The notes below the pieces were generated by a model, which did not search any database, was not told the DNA's origin, and worked only from the letters and a program-made list of their open reading frames with translations. From JASSUD01 sp031963415 (GTDB taxonomy: Bacteria; Pseudomonadota; Gammaproteobacteria; Burkholderiales; Burkholderiaceae): a stretch of DNA of 64,000 nucleotides. The position numbers were made by a program, and so were the translations under genes. This document shows positions 53,248 through 62,863 of the stretch, piece after piece. The stretch is from the NCBI GenBank assembly GCA_031963415.1, contig JASSUI010000001.1:2480001-2544000 (forward strand), given 5' to 3'. Position 1 is the first letter of the stretch. Every line of letters starts with the position of its first letter.

Positions 53248-55068
53248 TTAGTTTGCTTGGCCCTTATTAAGAGCAGCTAATAACATATTAAACTGTTCTT
53301 TTTGTTGCTCTAGAAACTGGGCAGCTAATCTTTCTTCTCTAGCCTTAGCTTCTGTTTCTCTCTGTTCAAGTATAGTAAGTAACTCTGCCTTTTCTTGTTT
53401 AGCTCTTTCTCGTTCCTGTTTAGCGAACTCTCTCTCCTGCTTAGAAAGCTCTCTTTCCTGAACAAGAAGCTCTGTCTGTTGAGCAAGGGCTTTTTCAAGA
53501 ATAGCAACCCGTTCTATAAGCTCAGGCGTAGAAGGTCTACGCGGCTCTTCTGTCGCAGAGGCGGAGGGGAAGCTTTCCTGTGGCATTGTAGGACTACTAG
53601 TCTTAGGTGAGACGAATTGCCGTTGCCCAATGGCCAGGCTTTCAGGAACGGAGGCTAAAGAAGCATTTGAATTTAAAGAAGTACTTGAGCTGTTGCTCTG
53701 TAGCCCTATTTGTCTTACTGCTGAATTAAACCGTTGCTCTAGTCTGGTCTGATCTTTTCTCACCGCTTTTAATTCATCAAGCACTTCGCTAAGAACGGCG
53801 GTTTGTGCAACACTGCTATCGGAAAGCGTGCCCAGAGAGCCAGCAACCTGTCCTGTCACATAAGCTAGGTTCGGGTCAACTCTTAGATATTGATTATCTT
53901 GCCTATTATTGTTAACCCCCCGTGGGTCCATATCAACCTCTGAAGCTAATAGTTTTAATGCTTGCTCTAAATCGTTTTTTAACGTTTTTCTAAAAGCATT
54001 CTGAAAATCTAATTGCCGCTTTTCTGAAAAGTTCCAGCACTTTAATATAAAGTAGACAGTTCCTGCAAGGGCGGCCCCTACAGCACCGCCAGCGGCCAGC
54101 GCAATTCTAATAGACCACTCCGAACCGCCCGTTTCATTCACTAAATGATTGAAATCTCTGAGTGGGTTTTTTTCAGAGATTTCATCTAACTTAATTTTTT
54201 TATTTTTCTCTTCATCAATAAAGCTTCTTAAACTTTCAATCGCTTCTTTAAACGTGATCACTGACACCTGCTGACTATCACCCGTGTCATTCACTAATGG
54301 TGGAGAGGTAGCAGCTGGGCTCTCTGCCTGCTCGCCTTCCTCTGAAGTTGTGTCATTTAAAACTTCAATGGCACGATCCGTAGAAAGCTTGTGTCGGTAG
54401 GTTGATGCTCTACCTTCTGCAAACGCCTGCTTACACGCCTCATCAGGAAGATCATTTCCTTGTTCTTGTCTTCTCTGATAAGCCGTACATAGATTTCTAA
54501 TAAGTTTTTTCGCCTCTAGGTATAAGGCGAACTCATTATTTTTACGTTTTAGTGCATCATCTTTATTTTCTAGCGATAAATTATTTTTAGTATAAAGCTG
54601 CTCTTTAAACAGTTTATCTAACTTAGCTCCCATCTCCCTGAGCACCCCAATGATGGGGTCTTCAGGCGCAACAACGGTAAAAGCCCCTTCAACCTCTTGT
54701 GTTGAAGGGGCGTCGGGTAACGCCAACGTTTTCGGCAAGTGACGATGAAGCGTTAAATGACAAGCCGTGAGGCTCTTATGCTGTTTGCTGCTATGCTCGG
54801 CTAAGTAATTTAAAAAGGGGGCTTCTTGCTTTTCTCCCGGTGCCTTAAGCCTTAATAAATCTTGCCGAGTATGCGGGATAAAAGTGCCTAAGAAATCTCT
54901 ACGAAAGGCCGGCCTAGTGATGGGTTCGTCAACGCCTCGACCTACGCCTAAATCGTTAAATCCGTTCTCAGGCAACGAAGAACTTGCCTGAGAACCCGTT
55001 GCTTTTAAACAGAGCGGATTACGTGCATATAAATAGGTCGGACTATAAGGCAAAACCGAGCTACGCAT
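53248..55068 (-). CDS. Membrane-anchored coiled-coil protein, effector-like
   Basis: 606 residues. N-terminal unstructured part, helical block (about 150-215), acidic Ser/Thr linker, one transmembrane segment (about 320-345, IALAAGGAVGAALAGTVYFI), a Ser/Asn-rich stretch and a long Glu/Gln/Lys coiled coil (about 500-600, repeats of KQERE). LKAVRKDQTRLEQRF resembles LVAIRKDVAPLLGRA of the 31-1341 product, and the order of membrane segment, charged helix, Ser-rich part is the same, so it belongs to the same loose family. Start at ATG 55068 with AGAGGA upstream. Role unknown. Confidence 0.6.
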   Translation of the reverse strand: MRSSVLPYSPTYLYARNPLCLKATGSQASSSLPENGFNDLGVGRGVDEPITRPAFRRDFLGTFIPHTRQDLLRLKAPGEKQEAPFLNYLAEHSSKQHKSLTACHLTLHRHLPKTLALPDAPSTQEVEGAFTVVAPEDPIIGVLREMGAKLDKLFKEQLYTKNNLSLENKDDALKRKNNEFALYLEAKKLIRNLCTAYQRRQEQGNDLPDEACKQAFAEGRASTYRHKLSTDRAIEVLNDTTSEEGEQAESPAATSPPLVNDTGDSQQVSVITFKEAIESLRSFIDEEKNKKIKLDEISEKNPLRDFNHLVNETGGSEWSIRIALAAGGAVGAALAGTVYFILKCWNFSEKRQLDFQNAFRKTLKNDLEQALKLLASEVDMDPRGVNNNRQDNQYLRVDPNLAYVTGQVAGSLGTLSDSSVAQTAVLSEVLDELKAVRKDQTRLEQRFNSAVRQIGLQSNSSSTSLNSNASLASVPESLAIGQRQFVSPKTSSPTMPQESFPSASATEEPRRPSTPELIERVAILEKALAQQTELLVQERELSKQEREFAKQERERAKQEKAELLTILEQRETEAKAREERLAAQFLEQQKEQFNMLLAALNKGQAN

Positions 55069-55192
55069 AATTTATCCTCTTTGCGCAAACCTTTTTAGGA
55101 AAAGCTGACAGAAATGCATAACTCCGGAGTCTCCTCGGAAAATTCTGAGTTTCCTATAGGTTCACGACCTGAGTTAACCTTTTCACCTTTGG

Positions 55193-55765
55193 TTACCAGA
55201 ATAGCCAATGTTTTTGCTTCTTATGGTTTATTTTTGAATGGTAGGTCTCTGATTCTCTATATAGCCTTAAGAATTCTTTTTCATAAGTCTTCATTAGCTG
55301 AGGTGCCTGGCGGAAGATGTTGAAATTTTCTGCATTTTTTGTATCTCCTCCCGTAGTGAAATTCATCGAGCCAAAACCCACTGCATTATCTACGATGATG
55401 AATTTATGATGCATGATGGCATAGCGACGATTGATTTGAATATCGACTCCCGCATTTGCTAAAAAAGTTGCACGACTGTATTTAGCGGTTTCATTAGAAG
55501 CGTCTAATACCAGATGCACCTTAAGGCCGCGTGCATGTGCTTGCTTAATTGCTTGCTCGATTTCATTCGAGGTGAAGCTATATCCGGCGAGCCAAACTCG
55601 CTTTTTGGCGCGCTGAATAAGCCGGCTTACCATCGAGCCGCACGTATGCGTATAGGAAAAGCAGGTTTCGACAGAGGCGCCTGAGCTAAGTGTTTGAGGT
55701 TCGCTATGAACAGCGGTAGATATGCTGCACAGCAAGACAGCACATAATTTGAAAAGGTTTTTCAT
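55193..55765 (-). CDS. Secreted phospholipase D-like nuclease
   Basis: 190 residues with an N-terminal signal peptide (KLCAVLLCSISTAVHS). Single HKD motif HHKFIIVDN followed by GFGSMNFT, the hallmark of the PLD superfamily, as in the pKM101 Nuc/EndA endonucleases, which work as dimers. Likely exported to periplasm or outside. Substrate (DNA or phospholipid) cannot be told. Isolated gene. Confidence 0.85.
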   Translation of the reverse strand: MKNLFKLCAVLLCSISTAVHSEPQTLSSGASVETCFSYTHTCGSMVSRLIQRAKKRVWLAGYSFTSNEIEQAIKQAHARGLKVHLVLDASNETAKYSRATFLANAGVDIQINRRYAIMHHKFIIVDNAVGFGSMNFTTGGDTKNAENFNIFRQAPQLMKTYEKEFLRLYRESETYHSKINHKKQKHWLFW

Positions 55766-56037
55766 GAGCGTTACGATTTTGCTAAAAAGGCTGAATTTTA
55801 ACGACGAGATCAGGTAGTAGGGGTTTGTCTTTGGTTTTTATTACCGAAGCGTTGTATAGCCTCAGCCTTATCAAGCGCAGCTATATTGAAAAATCCTAAA
55901 GCCCGTAATAGCTTGTAGCTTTATTGGAACGCGAGCGTTTCCCTTTTAGCTTTTTCCCTAAAAAGGTTTAAAATTTATCTCGCATAGGTTATTTTACGTA
56001 TTGCCTTAGTTCTTTTAAGGAGTTAAGGGGTGGTCTT

Positions 56038-56460
56038 ATGTCAACAAGAGCGGAGAAAGCTGCCTTTGCGCAACGGTTGCAGATAGCTTTAGATCAGTTT
56101 GTATTGAAGGCTACTCCCAATCCGAACATTAAAACGATTAAAGGAGCAACAGATTTAGCTCGGCAGTTTAATTTAAGACATCATCGCGCAGAGGGTATTA
56201 CGGCGCAAGCTGCGCATAAATGGTTAAAAGGGCAAGTGATCCCAACAGGTGACAAAATTAAGACGTTAGCTAAATGGCTAGATGTGAGTGAATATTGGTT
56301 ACGTTATGGATCGCCGCCTGAGACGGAGCTCTTAAAGAAGAGATTAATGCCTTCGTTTTCTGCATTAAAGTTGGTAGAAAAAATTGAAGTTTTATCGATG
56401 TATCAACGATATCTTATTGAGGAATTAGTTAAGCAGTTTGATAAACATGTCCCTTGCTGA
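56038..56460 (+). CDS. Phage-type HTH transcription regulator
   Basis: 140 residues. N-terminal helix-turn-helix (about 8-90): KGATDLARQFNL, ITAQAAHKWLKG and WLDVSEYWLRYG are typical of phage repressor-like regulators in betaproteobacteria. C-terminal helical tail (EKIEVLSMYQRYLIEELVK). Own terminator; no target visible nearby. It may be a remnant of another prophage or a regulator of accessory genes. Confidence 0.75.
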   Translation: MSTRAEKAAFAQRLQIALDQFVLKATPNPNIKTIKGATDLARQFNLRHHRAEGITAQAAHKWLKGQVIPTGDKIKTLAKWLDVSEYWLRYGSPPETELLKKRLMPSFSALKLVEKIEVLSMYQRYLIEELVKQFDKHVPC

Positions 56461-56471
56461 AAATGAAGCGT

Positions 56472-56505
56472 CTCCGATAACGAAATGTTATCGGAGGCTT
56501 TTTTG
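56472..56505 (+). terminator. Terminator after the HTH regulator
   Basis: Stem CTCCGATAAC / GTTATCGGAG, 5-base loop, followed by GCTTTTTTG. Confidence 0.9.
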
Positions 56506-56652
56506 TATTTAACGCCCACTTTTGTGCCTGATGCATGCGAAAAAGAAGGTAAAAAGTAATCCGCTTGCTAATACGTGGCGCTTAGCTGTTCTTTTATACA
56601 TCCGCAATAGGAGGCGTTGAGCTAATGCGTGATCGAATTAATTAAAAGTGAG

Positions 56653-57141
56653 TTAAGCCAGATCACTGCCACTCATAGAAAAAGTGGATTTTTTATGGAC
56701 TGTTTCAGTAAGTCGAATAGGACAGGTAGTTTTGGAATCGGCGTCGTTAGATCGTTTCGCCAATTTATCAAGAATGCAAAAGTAAGCGGCTGCGCCAAAA
56801 AAGGCAATTGAAATACATAACCAGAAAGAAGCTCCTCTATCCATCCACTTTGCCCCATTTTTGTCGTTAGCCTCCTCAAATGTTTGGCTTGCCATCCTAA
56901 GGCCCGCCGTAAGCAAGGCGGCATTGGTGCCGACTATCAAGGCAGATAGCGCTTTTATGGCATTGAGAGAGGGTTCAGTAGAAGTGCTATCTCCTTTAGG
57001 GAAAATGATTTCTTTTGTTTTAGAAATAGAACGAGTGTAGTGGATTGATGGAAATGGATTAGCAGGAGTGGTAGCCGCAGGACGCATCAGTATTTTCCTT
57101 TTTCTAGCTGAGAGTGCTTCTTTAATTTTTAGAGGCCACAT
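56653..57141 (-). CDS. Small membrane protein, unknown
   Basis: 162 residues with two hydrophobic segments (about 58-80, NAIKALSALIVGTNAALLTAG; about 105-127, FWLCISIAFFGAAAYFCIL) and a polar N-terminus. Not recognised. It lies between an HTH gene and the nuo operon, without partner. GC and codon use do not stand out by eye. Confidence 0.45.
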   Translation of the reverse strand: MWPLKIKEALSARKRKILMRPAATTPANPFPSIHYTRSISKTKEIIFPKGDSTSTEPSLNAIKALSALIVGTNAALLTAGLRMASQTFEEANDKNGAKWMDRGASFWLCISIAFFGAAAYFCILDKLAKRSNDADSKTTCPIRLTETVHKKSTFSMSGSDLA

Positions 57142-57480
57142 TAAAGCTTGTGTTAGAGGGGGTGAATATTGGAATGGTCTGAAATATCAATTTTTTTTAG
57201 AATTTGTTCAAAATCTGCTTAAAGATAGGGTTCCTTTTAAATGTTTTTGCAGAGTGGGGCAGGAGACGTTGAGGGAACGCGGGGAAAGGGCCTGCTGCGA
57301 TGTTGTACCGCTTGTGCCTTACTTTACTCAGCGCTTTTTGCAGTGAGGAAAAAGACTTAAATTGGAAACGTAGAAAATTAAAAATGATATGATACGGGCC
57401 TTGCTTTGTGGCACCTAGATATTAGGTGGCTGTATTAGTGAGCAAAATAAAGCCTAGCGTGTCATGTGCAACGCTTTACT

Positions 57481-57624
57481 AGAACTCGTTTCATAAATGT
57501 CTAAAAGGTTGTCAGCAGGGGGAGGCCGGAGCGGAGGAACCGGAGTGTACTGGACGTACATGAGGATTCCGAGCACCGCCCGACCCTCGATCACGGCCTT
57601 TTAGACATTTATGGAATGAGTTCT
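57481..57624. repeat. Palindromic element, type A (copy 2)
   Basis: Inverted 27-bp ends (AGAACTCGTTTCATAAATG and matching right arm; about 25 of 27 match). Inner part with GTCAGC, CCGGAG and GATTCCGAGCAC is shared with the 34641 element. It lies 64 bases ahead of nuoA. The rest of 57142-57687 holds no gene. Confidence 0.8.
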
Positions 57625-57687
57625 AGCAGTTTAGGTTGCGGTAGCTATAAAAACTTTCCATACACTTCGTAGTCCAAAAGGTTTACC

Positions 57688-58047
57688 TTGAACCTCTCAG
57701 CTTATTTTCCTGTCTTCCTGTTCCTGGTTATTGGGGTTGGAGTTGGGCTTGCTTTAATGAGCCTTGGCAAATTGCTAGGACCCAACAAACCCGATAGCGA
57801 AAAGGATTCCCCCTATGAATGTGGCTTCCCCGCCTTTGAAGATGCGCGGATGAAGTTTGATGTACGGTACTACTTGATTGCGATCCTGTTTATTATTTTC
57901 GATTTGGAAACCGCTTTTTTGTTTCCGTGGGGTGTTGCGTTAAAGGATATTGGTTGGCCAGGGTTTGCCGCCATGATGGTTTTCGTTCTCGAATTTGTGC
58001 TTGGTTTTGCTTATATCTGGAAGAAGGGCGGCTTTGATTGGGAATAG
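57688..58047 (+). CDS. nuoA: NADH dehydrogenase I subunit A
   Basis: 119 residues, three membrane segments. LGPNKPDSEKDSPYECGFP and FDVRYYLIAILFIIFDLETA are typical. Start codon is TTG, which gives MNLSAYFP, the expected N-terminus. First gene of the nuo operon (complex I). Confidence 0.95.
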   Translation: MNLSAYFPVFLFLVIGVGVGLALMSLGKLLGPNKPDSEKDSPYECGFPAFEDARMKFDVRYYLIAILFIIFDLETAFLFPWGVALKDIGWPGFAAMMVFVLEFVLGFAYIWKKGGFDWE

Positions 58048-58052
58048 CCCTG

Positions 58053-58152
58053 AGAATCTGTTTAGGCTTTCCCTGGCGCCCTTGCACCGCCTTGCCGTAT
58101 GTCTTCTGTCTGCGGCGGCGCAAGCCCACCAGGAAAACCCTAAACAGATTCT
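58053..58152. repeat. Palindromic element, type B (nuoA-nuoB gap)
   Basis: Inverted 24-bp ends (AGAATCTGTTTAGGCTTTCC and complement; 22 of 24 match) with an inner GC stem (CTTGC/GCAAG). It begins 5 bases after the nuoA stop and widens the nuoA-nuoB gap to about 210 bp. Confidence 0.8.
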
Positions 58153-58258
58153 TAAAACAAGTATTTAAAGCCTGCTATCAACTGAAAAGACTTTACCTAA
58201 GAAGTGCACAGCAAAAAACTGCATTTGTTGAGCAGTAATTTCGCATGTGGAGTGAAAG

Positions 58259-58738
58259 ATGAGTATTGACGGAATTCTACGAGAAGGGTTTATCACCACG
58301 ACGGCAGATAAACTGATTAATTGGACACGCACGGGCTCGCTTTGGCCAATGACATTTGGATTAGCTTGCTGTGCAGTGGAAATGATGCATGCGGGCGCGT
58401 CTCGCTACGATTTGGATCGTTTTGGGGTCGTGTTCCGGCCAAGTCCGCGTCAAGCTGATGTGATGATTGTTGCCGGTACGCTTTGTAATAAAATGGCGCC
58501 CGCGTTGCGTAAGGTGTACGACCAAATGCCTGAGCCGCGTTGGGTTATTTCGATGGGGTCATGCGCGAATGGCGGTGGCTATTACCATTACTCCTATTCA
58601 GTCGTGCGCGGTTGTGATCGTATTGTGCCGGTGGATGTGTATGTGCCAGGCTGCCCGCCGACTGCTGAGGCATTGGTATACGGCATTATTCAATTGCAAG
58701 CTAAGATTAAACGAACTCAAACCATTGCACGTCGATAA
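58259..58738 (+). CDS. nuoB: NADH dehydrogenase I subunit B
   Basis: 159 residues. Carries the last iron-sulfur cluster (N2): Cys in GLACCAVEMMHA, SMGSCANGG and YVPGCPPTAEAL are all present. Peripheral arm, next to NuoD. Confidence 0.97.
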   Translation: MSIDGILREGFITTTADKLINWTRTGSLWPMTFGLACCAVEMMHAGASRYDLDRFGVVFRPSPRQADVMIVAGTLCNKMAPALRKVYDQMPEPRWVISMGSCANGGGYYHYSYSVVRGCDRIVPVDVYVPGCPPTAEALVYGIIQLQAKIKRTQTIARR

Positions 58739-58739
58739 G

Positions 58740-58760
58740 AACCTGTTCGCGATTTCAAAA
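58740..58760. repeat. Half arm of a palindromic element after nuoB
   Basis: AGAACCTGTTCGCGATT right after the nuoB stop resembles the left arm of the type B/C elements. No matching right arm is clear within the 140-bp gap. Confidence 0.3.
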
Positions 58761-58878
58761 AGTGAAGATTTTCGAGGGTATCGGTTTTGAGCATGTAGAC
58801 CGTATCAATTCGCGACTATCGAACGTTTATATCTTATTGAGTGCTTATTTAGAGTTGTATCAATAAATTCTTTTAACT

Positions 58879-59475
58879 ATGACTCGTAAACTTGAGATTC
58901 TTCAATCCACGCTAAAAGCGACATTTGACGCTAGCTTGCTGCAAATCAGCGAGGCATTCGGTGAGCTTACGATAGTTGTGCAGGCTAGTGATTATCTTGA
59001 AGTGGCGCGCCGCTTACGCGATGAGCCAGCGCTAGACTTTGCACAGCTAGTGGATTTATGTGGCGTTGACTATTCAGGTTACCGCGATGGTACCTATGAC
59101 GGTTCACGTTTCGCGGTTGTGCTGCATTTACTTTCGCTCTCACACAACTGGCGCGTGCGCGTTAAAGTGTTTGCGCCAGATAGTGCAATGCCAATCGTGC
59201 CTTCAGTGGTTGAAATATGGAATTCAGCTAACTGGTATGAGCGTGAAGCGTTTGATCTATTCGGTATCGTATTCGATGGTCATCCTGACTTACGCCGCAT
59301 TCTCACTGATTATGGGTTTATTGGTCATCCGTTTCGTAAAGATTTTCCCGTTTCAGGTTATGTTGAAATGCGATATGACGAAACAGAAAAACGGGTCATT
59401 TATCAACCGGTTACCATCGAGCCGCGTGAACTCACACCGCGCGTGATCCGTGAGGATAGTTATGGCGAAAACTAA
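58879..59475 (+). CDS. nuoC: NADH dehydrogenase I subunit C
   Basis: 198 residues. WYEREAFDLFGIVFDGHPDL and RRILTDYGFIGHPFRKDFP are the family signature. Overlaps nuoD by 14 bases. Confidence 0.96.
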   Translation: MTRKLEILQSTLKATFDASLLQISEAFGELTIVVQASDYLEVARRLRDEPALDFAQLVDLCGVDYSGYRDGTYDGSRFAVVLHLLSLSHNWRVRVKVFAPDSAMPIVPSVVEIWNSANWYEREAFDLFGIVFDGHPDLRRILTDYGFIGHPFRKDFPVSGYVEMRYDETEKRVIYQPVTIEPRELTPRVIREDSYGEN

Positions 59476-60730
59476 AGACGCTAAGATTAAAAACTATACG
59501 TTGAATTTTGGCCCGCAACATCCGGCCGCTCACGGCGTGCTGCGCTTGGTCCTGGAGCTTGATGGTGAGGTAATTCAACGCGCCGATCCGCATATTGGTC
59601 TTTTGCACCGCGCTACCGAAAAACTCGCTGAGACAAAAACCTATCTGCAGACGTTACCTTATATGGATCGTCTAGATTACGTGTCGATGATGTCGAACGA
59701 GCATGCGTATGTGATGGCGATTGAGCGTCTGTTGGGTGTCGAAGTGCCGTTGCGCGCCCAATATATCCGTGTGATGTTCGATGAAATTACAAGAATCTTG
59801 AACCATTTAATGTGGATTGGTTCGCACGCGCTTGACGTGGGCGCGATGGCAGTATTTTTGTATGCATTCCGTGAACGTGAAGATTTAATGGACGTTTACG
59901 AGGCAGTTTCTGGCGCACGTATGCATGCAGCGTACTATCGGCCAGGCGGGGTATACCGAGATTTACCCGACACAATGCCTCAATATAAAGCCTCAAAAAT
60001 CCGCAATGGGAAAGCCCTCGCTGAATTAAATAAACCGCGTAGCGGGTCAGTGCTGGATTTTATTGATGACTTTACACAACGCTTCCCACGCTGCGTTGAC
60101 GAATACGAAACGCTGTTGACCGATAACCGTATTTGGAAACAGCGCTTGGTCGGAATCGGCGTAGTAAGCCCTGAGCGCGCGTTGCAGTTAGGACTAACTG
60201 GGCCGATGTTACGTGGTTCTGGCATTGAGTGGGATCTGCGTAAAAAACAGCCTTATGAAGTTTACGATCGACTTGATTTCGATATTCCTGTTGGAACCAA
60301 TGGCGACTGTTACGACCGCTATCTAGTGCGCGTTGAAGAAATGCGGCAGGCGAATCACATCATCAAGCAATGCGTTGCTTGGTTACGCGAAAATCCTGGC
60401 CCTGTGATGATCGACAACCATAAAATAGCACCGCCCAAACGGGTCAATATGAAGACCAATATGGAAGAGCTGATTCACCACTTCAAGCTTTTCACTGAAG
60501 GCGTTCATGTACCCGAGGGTGAAGCTTACGCAGCGGTTGAGCATCCAAAAGGCGAGTTTGGTATCTATTTGGTCTCAGATGGCGCGAACAAACCTTATCG
60601 TTTGAAGATCCGTGCGCCAGGTTTTGCTCATTTGTCCGCGCTAAATGAAATGGCAACAGGCCATATGATTGCTGATGCGGTTACGATTATCGGGACACAA
60701 GATATTGTATTTGGCGAAATAGATCGATAA
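59462..60730 (+). CDS. nuoD: NADH dehydrogenase I subunit D
   Basis: 422 residues from ATG 59462, which lies inside the end of nuoC; a start 12 bases earlier is less likely. NFGPQHPAAHGVLR and IGLLHRATEKLAE (quinone-site region), with HPKGEFGIYLVSDG further on. 49-kDa subunit homologue that forms the quinone pocket with NuoB. Confidence 0.96.
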   Translation: MAKTKDAKIKNYTLNFGPQHPAAHGVLRLVLELDGEVIQRADPHIGLLHRATEKLAETKTYLQTLPYMDRLDYVSMMSNEHAYVMAIERLLGVEVPLRAQYIRVMFDEITRILNHLMWIGSHALDVGAMAVFLYAFREREDLMDVYEAVSGARMHAAYYRPGGVYRDLPDTMPQYKASKIRNGKALAELNKPRSGSVLDFIDDFTQRFPRCVDEYETLLTDNRIWKQRLVGIGVVSPERALQLGLTGPMLRGSGIEWDLRKKQPYEVYDRLDFDIPVGTNGDCYDRYLVRVEEMRQANHIIKQCVAWLRENPGPVMIDNHKIAPPKRVNMKTNMEELIHHFKLFTEGVHVPEGEAYAAVEHPKGEFGIYLVSDGANKPYRLKIRAPGFAHLSALNEMATGHMIADAVTIIGTQDIVFGEIDR

Positions 60731-60755
60731 GGGAGAGCCTAAACAGGTTCTTAAA
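60731..60755. repeat. Half arm of a palindromic element after nuoD
   Basis: GAGAGCCTAAACAGGTTCTT, right after the nuoD stop, matches the right arm of the type B element. The left arm is absent, so this is a solo end. Confidence 0.5.
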
Positions 60756-60815
60756 GCTACACGGTAAAACGTGGGTAATAAAGATCGCTTTGATAAAGAA
60801 GAGTCACGCTTAAAA

Positions 60816-61310
60816 ATGCTTAGTGCTGAATCCTTACAGAAAATTGATGCTGCGGTTGCAAAATATCCGCCTGATCGACGAGAGTCTGCCGTGATGGCAG
60901 CGCTTGCCATTGCTCAGGGCGAGCACGGCTGGCTCTCTGCCGAAATCATGCAATTTGTTGCCGAGTATTTAAAGATGCCAACCATTGCCGTTCAGGAAGT
61001 GGCAACTTTTTATACGATGTATCAAACAACGCCCGTCGGTCGTCACAAAATCACCGTTTGTACGAATCTGCCTTGTACGCTCTCCGGCGCGACGGATGCT
61101 GCCGACTATCTGAAAAGCAAGCTTGGCATCGACTTTAATCAAACTACACCAGACGGCCAATTTACCCTCAAGGAAGGTGAATGCATGGGCGCTTGCGGCG
61201 ACGCGCCGGTGCTACTTGTCAATAACACGCGGATGTGCAGCTGGATGAGCCGCGAAAAAATTGACCAATTGCTTGAGGAGTTATCGCAATCCAAGGAGCT
61301 GGCCTCATGA
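60816..61310 (+). CDS. nuoE: NADH dehydrogenase I subunit E
   Basis: 164 residues from ATG 60816; a GTG at 60771 would add 15 residues next to the repeat arm and is less likely. 2Fe-2S ligands in CTNLPCTLSG and CMGACGDAP. NADH-oxidising module with NuoF; the stop overlaps nuoF (ATGA). Confidence 0.95.
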   Translation: MLSAESLQKIDAAVAKYPPDRRESAVMAALAIAQGEHGWLSAEIMQFVAEYLKMPTIAVQEVATFYTMYQTTPVGRHKITVCTNLPCTLSGATDAADYLKSKLGIDFNQTTPDGQFTLKEGECMGACGDAPVLLVNNTRMCSWMSREKIDQLLEELSQSKELAS

Positions 61311-62623
61311 CATGCTTACATGGACGCCACATACAGCCACTCATTCTTGCCCAGTTAAATGGCGAGAATTGGCATCTTAAAGACTACGAAGTGCGAGGTG
61401 GTTATCAACAACTACGCCGCATCTTGAATGAAAAAATTCCGCCTGAGCAAGTGATCGCTGAAGTTAAAGCGTCTGGTTTGCGGGGGCGCGGTGGTGCAGG
61501 TTTTCCAACTGGTTTGAAGTGGAGCTTTATGCCGCGCCAGTTACCCTGCCAGAAATATATCGTTTGTAACTCAGACGAAGGTGAGCCAGGTACATTTAAA
61601 GACCGCGATATTCTGCGTTATAACCCGCATGCGTTGATTGAAGGAATGGCAATTGGTGCGTATGCGATGGGTGTTACTGTTGGCTATAACTATATTCACG
61701 GCGAAATTTGGGAAGTTTACGAGCGTTTTGAAGCCGCGCTGGAAGAGGCGAGGGCAGCTGGCTATTTAGGCAAACAAATTTGTGGCTCAGATTTTTCATT
61801 CGAATTGCATGCGCATCATGGATATGGTGCTTACATTTGCGGTGAAGAAACTGCATTGCTTGAATCGATTGAAGGCAAAAAAGGTCAACCACGCTTTAAG
61901 CCGCCTTTCCCAGCAAGCTTTGGTTTATTCGGCAAGCCTACGACGATTAATAATACTGAGACCTTTGCAGCGGTTCCTTTTTTATTGTCAGTTGGCCCAC
62001 AAAATTATTTAGAAATGGGCAAGCCTAACAACGGCGGTACAAAAATCTTCTCTGTGTCAGGCGACGTTAATCAGCCGGGCAATTATGAAGTGCCACTAGG
62101 TACGCCTTTTTCCACTTTGCTTGAACTTGCTGGTGGCATGCGCGATGGCAAAGCGATTAAAGCAGTTATACCAGGTGGCTCATCAGCTCCTGTGGTGCCG
62201 GGCAACCTGATGATGCAAACCGATATGGACTACGATTCGATTGCCAAAGCTGGCTCGATGCTTGGTTCGGGTGCTGTCATTGTGATGAATGAAACCCGCT
62301 GCATGGTACGTGCGTTGTTGCGCCTTTCGTATTTCTATTACGAAGAATCCTGTGGGCAATGTACACCGTGCCGTGAAGGGACCGGTTGGCTTTATCGGAT
62401 CGTTAAACGTATCGAGCACGGCCAGGGGCGCCCGGAAGATCTTGATCTACTCAATTCAGTCGCAGGCAATATCATGGGCCGCACAATTTGCGCACTTGGT
62501 GATGCTGCAGCGATGCCGGTTCAAGGAATGCTTAAGCATTTTTGGAATGAATTTGAGTATCACGTCGAGCATAAACGCTGCTTGACATCAGCTATGGCTT
62601 TTGAGGAAACGGTAGCTGCTTAG
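61307..62623 (+). CDS. nuoF: NADH dehydrogenase I subunit F
   Basis: 438 residues. NADH/FMN motif RGRGGAGFPTGLKW (about 62-75), NSDEGEPGTFKDRD, and 4Fe-4S ligands in CGQCTPCREGTGW plus a Cys in CALGDAAAMP. Complete NADH-binding subunit. Confidence 0.97.
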   Translation: MTCLHGRHIQPLILAQLNGENWHLKDYEVRGGYQQLRRILNEKIPPEQVIAEVKASGLRGRGGAGFPTGLKWSFMPRQLPCQKYIVCNSDEGEPGTFKDRDILRYNPHALIEGMAIGAYAMGVTVGYNYIHGEIWEVYERFEAALEEARAAGYLGKQICGSDFSFELHAHHGYGAYICGEETALLESIEGKKGQPRFKPPFPASFGLFGKPTTINNTETFAAVPFLLSVGPQNYLEMGKPNNGGTKIFSVSGDVNQPGNYEVPLGTPFSTLLELAGGMRDGKAIKAVIPGGSSAPVVPGNLMMQTDMDYDSIAKAGSMLGSGAVIVMNETRCMVRALLRLSYFYYEESCGQCTPCREGTGWLYRIVKRIEHGQGRPEDLDLLNSVAGNIMGRTICALGDAAAMPVQGMLKHFWNEFEYHVEHKRCLTSAMAFEETVAA

Positions 62624-62723
62624 AACTTGTTTAGGTTCTCCTTTGTGCGTTTACTCCGCTTTGTTGTATTTAGTCTGTACTGCCGGCGGCGGAAAGTTAT
62701 CAGGAAGACGTTAAATAGGTTCT
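62622..62723. repeat. Palindromic element, type C (nuoF-nuoG gap)
   Basis: Ends AGAACTTGTTTAGGTTCTCC and GACGTTAAATAGGTTCT form an imperfect inverted repeat; the inner part has ACTCCGC and GCGGCGGA. Related to type B. It starts at the nuoF stop, leaving about 140 bp before nuoG. Confidence 0.65.
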
Positions 62724-62863
62724 TAAAATTTCCTCACAGTTATTGAATTTCGTGGCAAATGCTCATCCTATTGTTCTGAGTTAGAGCTCCTTGCGAAATA
62801 TCGCTTGCCAGTCAGGAACGCCTTTGCTTTTATTTAGTACAGAATTTTTGAGACGGCCTTATC

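Noticed and set aside
57068..57346. Plus-strand frame opposite the small membrane gene
   Set aside because: Antisense overlap with 56653-57141 and low-complexity tail; nothing supports it.
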